NCBI GenBank assembly: GCA_910585195.1 | Contig: CAJUCX010000006.1 | Coordinates: forward strand, 47,879-83,687 | Source: an uncultured Christensenellaceae bacterium | GTDB lineage: Bacteria > Bacillota > Clostridia > Christensenellales > CAG-314 | Length of the DNA stretch: 35,809 nt | Direction: 5' to 3' | Shown: piece after piece, positions 31,376 through 35,809 of the stretch | How positions within the stretch are numbered: position 1 is the first letter of the stretch | Layout of the letters: each line of letters starts with the position of its first letter | Program-made: the position numbers and the translations under genes | The notes under the pieces: generated by a model | What the model was told of the DNA's origin: nothing | Seen by the model: only the letters and a program-made list of their open reading frames with translations | Databases searched by the model: none

Positions 31376-31430
31376 TGGCCAAAAAATTTGCGTTGAGTAA
31401 AAAAACAAGTGTACTAATAAGTGTACTAAT
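31376..31430 (+). repeat. Right-end cluster of the element's end motifs
   Basis: TGGCCAAAAAAT at 31376-31387, then two tandem copies of AAGTGTACTAAT at 31407-31418 and 31419-31430. The same two motifs occur once each near the left end (19670 and 19607). Confidence 0.5.
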
Positions 31431-31521
31431 TATAAATATACAAAAGATTAGGGTTAAATGCAGTTTTAATCGTTATTTTTTGAGTTTTATGCAAAAATTT
31501 TGCATATTTTTGTTTGGTACC

Positions 31522-31574
31522 ATTGACTCTTAATCAATGGGTCCAGGGTTCGAGTCCCTGATGGTGTACCAAAA
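31522..31574 (+). repeat. attR: 53-bp copy of the tRNA-Lys(CTT) 3' part
   Basis: Identical to 19421-19473, beginning at the anticodon stem and ending past CCA. No 5' half of a tRNA precedes it, so it is a remnant and not a gene. Confidence 0.92.
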
Positions 31575-31605
31575 CGAAGTACAATTTACATTGTACTTCG
31601 TTTTT
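31573..31605 (+). terminator. Original terminator of the tRNA array, now displaced
   Basis: A 13-bp stem (AACGAAGTACAAT / ATTGTACTTCGTT) with TTAC loop and T-run follows the tRNA 3' end directly. Before integration this ended the tRNA-Lys transcript. Confidence 0.85.
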
Positions 31606-31753
31606 ATTGATTTATGGTTATTGTGTAGTTAAGTGTCGATACATTAGTTAGTACAATTGCACTAATCTTTGTGATGTATTAAAGCCGAAATACTCTTTTG
31701 GTTTTTTATTATTAAAAATCCGTTACTAGCTTGGTAACGGACTTTTAATTAGG

Positions 31754-32173
31754 TCAATGACCTTTGTGTTTTTCTTTTTTCTTTTGCTGTCGCTCTAAAA
31801 ATCTTTGTTCAAACTGTTCTTTTTTACAAATTTTCCGTTGAAGATTTCTTTCTGTTTTTCGTTCTTCAATTTGTTTTTTGATTGCCTGTTGTGCTTTTGT
31901 TCCAATATTAACGGTTTTGACAAGTCGTTTGATTTTTCGTTGGCGTGTTTTGGGATTTTTGCAATCAATCGGCTTGCGGTTGTCGGCGACGGTAGGGCTG
32001 AATTGCAAGTCAAAATATTTACTTAAAATCAGGTCCAAAATTTCGCAATCGTTTGGTTCCGTGCCGAAAATAAACTTACACACGGCAAGTTGGTTGTTTT
32101 GGGTTAGTTCAAACAATCCGACATAAAATTGACCGTCAAAGTAAATGTTAAGCGCTATTGATGCCTCCTTCAT
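31754..32173 (-). CDS. yjdF: YjdF family (DUF2992) protein
   Basis: The product, 139 residues from the ATG at 32173, begins with a strand LNIYFDGQFYVGLFEL, followed by VCKFIFGTEPNDCEILDLIL and LQFSP, then PKTRQRKIKRLVK and a very basic charged tail (ERQQKKKEKHKGH). This is the YjdF pattern (F-D-G-Q-F-x-V-G, then F-G-x-E-P-x-D). Its biochemical role is unknown; in Bacillus subtilis the gene is under an azaaromatic-sensing riboswitch. An AAGGAGG lies ten bases upstream of the start. Here a matching leader and promoter precede it, so the two belong together. Confidence 0.88.
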   Translation of the reverse strand: MKEASIALNIYFDGQFYVGLFELTQNNQLAVCKFIFGTEPNDCEILDLILSKYFDLQFSPTVADNRKPIDCKNPKTRQRKIKRLVKTVNIGTKAQQAIKKQIEERKTERNLQRKICKKEQFEQRFLERQQKKKEKHKGH

Positions 32174-32176
32174 CAA

Positions 32177-32290
32177 GAAAAAACCTCCTTAAAAATTTTT
32201 TTTGAAGAAGAGACAACCAAGGAGGCAGGTTACTGAATGCCAATGGCATTGCCCGCGACTACTCAACGGGGACTGTGTTTTTATCTTCGT
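32177..32290 (-). ncRNA. yjdF-type riboswitch leader
   Basis: On the minus strand the leader contains ACACAGTCCCCGTTGAGTAG, then CGCGGGCAATGCC with its hairpin AATGCC / GGCATT, AACCTGCCTCC, and closing TCTTC complementary to GAAGA near the 5' end. This is the layout I remember for the yjdF motif (Rfam), which binds azaaromatic compounds and opens the yjdF ribosome binding site. It lies directly upstream of a yjdF gene, which strongly supports the call. Confidence 0.78.
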
Positions 32291-32296
32291 GAAATA

Positions 32297-32325
32297 AGTA
32301 TAATACAATTTATAAATGTTTTCAA
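32297..32325 (-). promoter_or_regulatory. Promoter of the yjdF leader
   Basis: On the minus strand TTGAAA (32325-32320) and TATACT (32302-32297) are separated by 17 bases. The start point would be near 32290, at the 5' end of the riboswitch. Confidence 0.75.
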
Positions 32326-32395
32326 TATTAATCCAATATAAAAAAATAATATAAATAAGTTTGAAATAAAAATGATTGCACTGCGCAAATATTTG

Positions 32396-32423
32396 TTGAC
32401 AATGTTTATAAATTGATTAAAAT
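32396..32423 (+). promoter_or_regulatory. Promoter of tRNA-Leu
   Basis: TTGACA at 32396-32401 and TAAAAT at 32418-32423, spacing 16. This is about 20 bases before the tRNA. Confidence 0.7.
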
Positions 32424-32442
32424 AAAGTTAGCAATATTATAT

Positions 32443-32525
32443 GCGGATATGGCGGAATGGCAGACGCGCTAGACTTAGGATCTGGTGTCTAAGACGTGGG
32501 GGTTCAAGTCCCTTTATCCGCACCA
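32443..32525 (+). tRNA. tRNA-Leu(TAG)
   Basis: Class II tRNA with a long variable arm. Acceptor GCGGATA / TATCCGC, anticodon stem CTAGA / TCTGG with loop CTTAGGA (anticodon TAG), encoded CCA. Confidence 0.94.
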
Positions 32526-32549
32526 AAATTACAAGTATGAGGTTGAGTT

Positions 32550-33095
32550 GTGGAAGAATTTATTATTGACCCTAGAATACCCGATGAAGAAAGAACCAAA
32601 GAGTCAATCAGAAGCGCTCAAATTTGTCATAAAATAAATCAAGCATTACCATATAGCAAAGAACAGCAAAAACTTATAAAAGAGTTGTTTGGGGACAACG
32701 TAGGGCAAAATTCAATCATAAACAGTCCTGTTTTTATAAATATTGCAAAGAACGTAAAAATCGGATACAATTGCATCATAATGAACGGCTTTCAATGTAT
32801 GTCTGCAGGCGGACTTATTATCGAAGACAACGTTTTGATTTCTTTGAACTGTACTATCGCGACAAACAATCACGATTATTATGACAGAATGTTGCTAACC
32901 TGTAAGCCGGTGGTTATAAAGAAAAATGCATGGCTAGGTGTAAACGTTACGATACTTCCCGGCGTTACGATAGGAGAGAATGCCGTTGTCGGCGCCGGAG
33001 CAGTAGTAACGAAAGACGTTCCCGACAATGCAATAGTTGCGGGTATTCCTGCTAAAGTAATAAAGGTACTGGACGGAGAGAAGTTTAATAAATAA
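32550..33095 (+). CDS. Left-handed beta-helix acyltransferase (sugar/xenobiotic O-acetyltransferase family)
   Basis: The 181-residue protein has a short N-terminal helical region (DERTKESIRSAQICHKINQA) and hexapeptide repeats typical of the left-handed beta-helix: INIAKNVKIGYN, LIIEDNVLISLN, then the catalytic-His-bearing ATNNHDYYDR, AWLGVNVTILPGVTIGENAVVGAGAVVTKDV and VAGIPAKVIK at the end. It resembles maltose/galactoside acetyltransferases and transfers acetyl from acetyl-CoA to a sugar or similar alcohol; the substrate is not evident. The start is GTG at 32550 with a modest GAGG upstream. Confidence 0.88.
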   Translation: MEEFIIDPRIPDEERTKESIRSAQICHKINQALPYSKEQQKLIKELFGDNVGQNSIINSPVFINIAKNVKIGYNCIIMNGFQCMSAGGLIIEDNVLISLNCTIATNNHDYYDRMLLTCKPVVIKKNAWLGVNVTILPGVTIGENAVVGAGAVVTKDVPDNAIVAGIPAKVIKVLDGEKFNK

Positions 33096-33166
33096 AAAGC
33101 TTTTTGTTGTTTCTTGTGATGTATTTTACTTTGTCTTTGAAAGTTTAATAAAATTAAGGAGCAGCG

Positions 33167-33910
33167 ATGAACGGTATTTTATATTTCAGTTCGACAGGAA
33201 ACAGTCTTTATTTGGCAAAAGAAGTTCAGCGTCAACTTGGCGGAAAGATAATTTATATACCGAAATATCAAGGAGACGGCAGCGAGTTTGAAAGGCTGAT
33301 TGTCGTAACGCCGATATATTCTTACGGTATGCCTGCACACGTATACGAGTTGTTGCCTAGACTTGACAAAACAAAAGAAATAACTGTTATTCAAAATTAC
33401 GGGGGAATGGTTGGCGGAGCCGATTATTTGTTGTATAAGTACGCAAAAAACAATGGATTGAATATCAAAAGCATTTATACGATAAAAATGCCGGAAAATT
33501 ATACGCTTACTTTTACGGTTCCTAAGTTTTACAGCAACGGCATTTTGAAAAAGTCAAAGGGAAACATCGATAAAATAATCGATAAGATAAAAACGGGCAA
33601 TTACGTTTTGCCTAAAAATAAAAAGACGAAAGAAGCAAAGTATTTGAAAAATAAGTCAAATTGGCATTTGATAGGTGAAAGATTTAACGTTACAGATGCG
33701 TGTACAAAGTGCCAAAAATGTGTTGCAGTTTGTCCGACGGGCAACATTTTATTTGAAGACGGAAAAATAACTTTCGGAAATAAGTGCGTTGCGTGTTTGG
33801 GGTGCTACCATAGATGTCCAAGTAAAGCCATAAAGTATTTGAATAAAAACAAAAAGTACAGGTACGTTAATCCAAATATAGATGAAAACGAAATAGGAAA
33901 AGATTTGTAA
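33167..33910 (+). CDS. EFR1-type flavodoxin/ferredoxin protein
   Basis: The 247-residue protein begins with a flavodoxin-like domain (ILYFSSTGNSLYLAKEV, PIYSYGMPAHVYELL, and an NYGGMVGGADYL loop) and ends with two 4Fe-4S motifs, CTKCQKCVAVCPTG and CVACLGCYHRCPSKA. This is the EFR1 family of Clostridia, thought to carry electrons in anaerobic metabolism through FMN and two clusters. Good Shine-Dalgarno (AAGGAGCAG). It is monocistronic with a terminator after it. Confidence 0.93.
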   Translation: MNGILYFSSTGNSLYLAKEVQRQLGGKIIYIPKYQGDGSEFERLIVVTPIYSYGMPAHVYELLPRLDKTKEITVIQNYGGMVGGADYLLYKYAKNNGLNIKSIYTIKMPENYTLTFTVPKFYSNGILKKSKGNIDKIIDKIKTGNYVLPKNKKTKEAKYLKNKSNWHLIGERFNVTDACTKCQKCVAVCPTGNILFEDGKITFGNKCVACLGCYHRCPSKAIKYLNKNKKYRYVNPNIDENEIGKDL

Positions 33911-33915
33911 TATTT

Positions 33916-33943
33916 AATCTCCGTTACTCGACGGAGATTTTTA
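33916..33943 (+). terminator. Terminator after the EFR1 gene
   Basis: Stem AATCTCCGT / ACGGAGATT with loop TACTCG, then TTT. Confidence 0.88.
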
Positions 33944-33993
33944 ATAATAAAATTCAAATCTCATTACAAAATTTTTGCAGTAATGTATACGAC

Positions 33994-34023
33994 TTGACAC
34001 AAAGTGTTTACATATTATATAAT
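33994..34023 (+). promoter_or_regulatory. Promoter of degV
   Basis: TTGACA at 33994-33999 and TATAAT at 34018-34023, spacing 18, leaving a leader of about 85 bases. Confidence 0.75.
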
Positions 34024-34114
34024 GCAAAAAATTATATTTATTTTCTTTGATATTTTCCATAGTTTTAACAATAATATATAATTATAAGAAAGTGTGTGTA
34101 GGGGAGATAACGTA

Positions 34115-34951
34115 ATGTTAAGATTAATTGTCGATTCCGGCAGCAGCATCAAGCAGGAAGAAAAAGAAAAATATAACGTAGATATTATACCGCTGAAAAT
34201 TTTGTTGGGCGATAAAGAATATCTTGACGGAATCGATTTAAGTATGGACGTGTTTTACGACAAACTGATTAACGAAAAATTGTTTCCTAAAACGTCGTTA
34301 CCGTCTCTCGTCGATTTGGAAAATTTGGTAAACGGTTATACGCAAAACGGAGACGACGTGATAATTTTGCCTATTTCTTCAAAAATTTCCGGAACTTACA
34401 ACGCAATACATATGCTGTTTAAGGATAACGCAAAAGTAAAAGTTATAGATTCTTGTCTTTGCGTTGGCGGTATAAGGCTGTTGGTTGACGAGATAAACCG
34501 CAACAGAGATAAATCGGTAGATGAAATAGAAAAAATCGTAAATCAACTTATCCCGCGCGTAAGAATAATGGCTATACCCGAAACGTTGACTTATCTTCTC
34601 CGTGGAGGAAGGCTGTCGAAACTCGATTGGCTTTTCGGCAGTATATTAAGTATAAAGCCGATTATCGGTATAAAAGAAGGTAAAGTGGCAGTTTTGGCAA
34701 AAAAACGCGGCATAAAACACAGTATGTCTTATATTGCAAAAGCATTGGCGGAGTTCGATTGCGATGAAAATCACGAGATAATCGCATCTTATACTTACAA
34801 TAAAGATAATCTCGAGGCATTGTTGGCGCTTACCGATGAAAAATATCACAAGCAAATAAAAGTGTACGACAATCTTGACCCTGCCGTTGCTTGCCATTGG
34901 GGACCTAATGCATTCGGCTTTATATTTGTAAGTAAATCGGCAGAATGGTAA
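34115..34951 (+). CDS. DegV family fatty-acid-binding protein
   Basis: The 278-residue protein starts LRLIVDSGSSIKQEEKEKYN, followed by IIPLKILLGDKEYLDG, FPKTSLPSLVDL, VIILPISSKISGTYNA (the fatty-acid carboxylate-binding SxxLSGT pattern), KVKVIDSCLCVGG and LTYLLRGGRLSK. These are the usual DegV signatures; DegV/FakB proteins bind fatty acids and deliver them to the FakA kinase. No fakA gene is adjacent. I chose the ATG at 34115, which has GGGGAGATAA; an in-frame start seven codons upstream would not match the family. Confidence 0.92.
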   Translation: MLRLIVDSGSSIKQEEKEKYNVDIIPLKILLGDKEYLDGIDLSMDVFYDKLINEKLFPKTSLPSLVDLENLVNGYTQNGDDVIILPISSKISGTYNAIHMLFKDNAKVKVIDSCLCVGGIRLLVDEINRNRDKSVDEIEKIVNQLIPRVRIMAIPETLTYLLRGGRLSKLDWLFGSILSIKPIIGIKEGKVAVLAKKRGIKHSMSYIAKALAEFDCDENHEIIASYTYNKDNLEALLALTDEKYHKQIKVYDNLDPAVACHWGPNAFGFIFVSKSAEW

Positions 34952-35000
34952 ATTACGCTATATTTTTGCCGATTTGTGGTGAAAATTAGTTAAAAAATGC

Positions 35001-35029
35001 TTGCATTGTGCAAAATCGTATGATATAAT
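35001..35029 (+). promoter_or_regulatory. Promoter of tRNA-Gly(GCC)
   Basis: TTGCAT at 35001-35006 and TATAAT at 35024-35029, 17 bases apart. It lies 22 bases before the tRNA. Confidence 0.8.
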
Positions 35030-35051
35030 TCCACTTGTCGTTAAACGATGT

Positions 35052-35126
<75 letters not shown>

Positions 35127-35198
35127 TTGTCGTTTTAACGGCGGTATTAAAGCATTCATCTTGCGCAAGTCGGGGTGGGTGTTTTATTTTACAAAACA

Positions 35199-35224
35199 AA
35201 AGCACGGTAACTGCCGTGCTTTAA
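35199..35224. terminator. Shared terminator of tRNA-Gly and the converging minus gene
   Basis: Stem AAAGCACGG / CCGTGCTTT with a 6-base loop. T-rich sequence lies on both sides. It overlaps the stop codon of the minus-strand gene. Confidence 0.75.
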
Positions 35225-35688
35225 TTTTCTTCTATATCGGTTTTATCAAACAAAACCTTAGGGTTTTTATTTTTTATACACTTTACAAAATCTTCAAAGT
35301 CTTTTTGTCTTATGTTAATCAAAATTATTTTAGGTTCGTCTTTTACGTAAACGTTTACGTAAAGTTTGTTTTCGTCGGAAGATTGAACGATTTTTATTAT
35401 ATTATCTATCTTATACTTTCCTCGCATACAATCTATAGGACCGAATTTTAACAAGAGCTTATCTGTAATTTTATATTTCCCGAATAAGCAACACAGCGCG
35501 ACGGTTATGCCTAATAATGCAACCGCAATACAGGTTATTTCCATTACAACGTTAGCGTTGGGAAAGTTTGGCAGGTCAAAAAGTTTCAATACGTTTATTA
35601 CAATAGTTATCGCACAAACAATAAGCAATATTGTAACAGGTAAGATAAATGATAGGAAATCGTATTTATAACGGAATTTATTTTTCAT
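35221..35688 (-). CDS. Two-TM protein with a PH-like domain, hypothetical
   Basis: From the ATG at 35688 the product has 155 residues: MKNKFRYKYDFLSF, two TM segments (about residues 13-35 with ILPVTILLIVCAITIVINV and 47-70 with EITCIAVALLGITVALCCLF), then a beta-rich domain (KYKITDKLLLKFGP, YKIDNIIKIVQSS, KLYVNVYV, IILINIRQKDFEDFVKCI). The latter follows the bacterial PH-domain pattern of a strand series closed by a helix with F-V-x-x-I. No Shine-Dalgarno supports the start, and the frame is open upstream. Function unknown. Confidence 0.55.
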   Translation of the reverse strand: MKNKFRYKYDFLSFILPVTILLIVCAITIVINVLKLFDLPNFPNANVVMEITCIAVALLGITVALCCLFGKYKITDKLLLKFGPIDCMRGKYKIDNIIKIVQSSDENKLYVNVYVKDEPKIILINIRQKDFEDFVKCIKNKNPKVLFDKTDIEEN

Positions 35689-35809
35689 GATGTAATTAAA
35701 TATTACCATAGTTATGTTTTTATTGCAAATTATGTTTTGAAAATAAAAACTTTTGTGATATAATAATTCAACAAACATCAAAAACCCCCGAAAAACCGTC
35801 AAAAAGCGG

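Larger units (their letters stand above)
19474..31521. mobile_element. Integrated element in tRNA-Lys(CTT), about 12 kb, no integrase seen
   Basis: The region lies between two 53-bp tRNA-derived direct repeats. Its content (tail-fibre and collagen-like genes, a solitary ATPase, a Phd-Doc pair, short-ORF transcripts, small hypotheticals) differs from the housekeeping genes outside. No integrase, relaxase, replication, terminase, capsid, portal or lysin gene is recognisable on either strand. It could be a prophage remnant, a satellite or mobilisable island moved by another element's integrase, or an island that has lost its integrase. The 355 bases at its right end (31167-31521) have no gene, only a terminator and the end repeats. 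Confidence 0.85.

Noticed and set aside
19474..31521. Complete prophage or tailocin
   Set aside because: No terminase, portal, capsid, sheath, tube, tape-measure or lysin gene is recognisable; only fibre-like and membrane proteins are present.
31522..31574. Second tRNA-Lys(CTT) gene
   Set aside because: Only the 3' part from the anticodon stem onward is present; the D arm and 5' acceptor strand are missing, so it is an att remnant.

Overview
The window looks like a chromosome segment from an anaerobic, endospore-forming member of the Bacillota (class Clostridia or a close relative), possibly an uncultured gut lineage. The evidence is a forespore sigma factor (SigG-like), the spore-coat ATPase SpoIVA, a YlmC/YmxH PRC-barrel protein, type III glutamine synthetase, FeoAB, a DUF512 radical-SAM-like protein next to Der and PlsY, strong AGGAGG ribosome binding sites and AT-rich sigma-A promoters. 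The species is not identified.

Left part (1-18900) is ordinary core genome in short operons: the end of a probable radical SAM gene, a small conserved protein, ridA, acpP, a two-gene minus-strand operon (a membrane-anchored LSM-like protein and an IlvD/Edd paralogue that has lost its Fe-S cysteines), sigG, ylmC, purA, glnN (minus), feoA-feoB-rluA, a Dabb protein with a cyclophilin-like lipoprotein, DUF512-der-plsY, spoIVA and a RdgB-type pyrophosphatase. Most units end in clear intrinsic terminators.

A six-tRNA array (Gly-TCC, Arg-TCT, His-GTG, Gln-TTG, Lys-TTT, Lys-CTT) follows at 18909-19470. Its last gene, tRNA-Lys(CTT), is the attachment site of a roughly 12-kb integrated element. A 53-bp direct repeat of the 3' part of the tRNA lies at 19421-19473 and again at 31522-31574, and the original tRNA terminator is now stranded beyond the right copy. 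The element has no recognisable integrase, replication, packaging or lysis gene. It carries a divergent lipoprotein gene, a nine-gene plus-strand operon (20774-26461), a solitary AAA15/21-type ATPase, two related short-ORF transcripts whose Shine-Dalgarno can pair with their own 3' regions, another collagen-like gene, a zinc-ribbon protein and a Phd-Doc toxin-antitoxin pair. The operon encodes a frameshifted tail-fibre-like protein, collagen-like proteins, a Cys-rich beta protein, a degenerate PLP-enzyme-like protein, a 59-residue Cys-rich peptide, a coiled-coil protein and three membrane proteins. Part of the element is decaying, and part may be a fibre/adhesion or phage-derived cargo system that I cannot match to a described one.

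Right part (31575-35809) returns to chromosome: a yjdF gene behind a yjdF-type riboswitch (minus), tRNA-Leu(TAG), a left-handed beta-helix acyltransferase, an EFR1-type flavodoxin/ferredoxin, a DegV fatty-acid-binding protein, tRNA-Gly(GCC) and a two-TM hypothetical protein.

All calls come from reading the sequence and from remembered family motifs; no database search was run.
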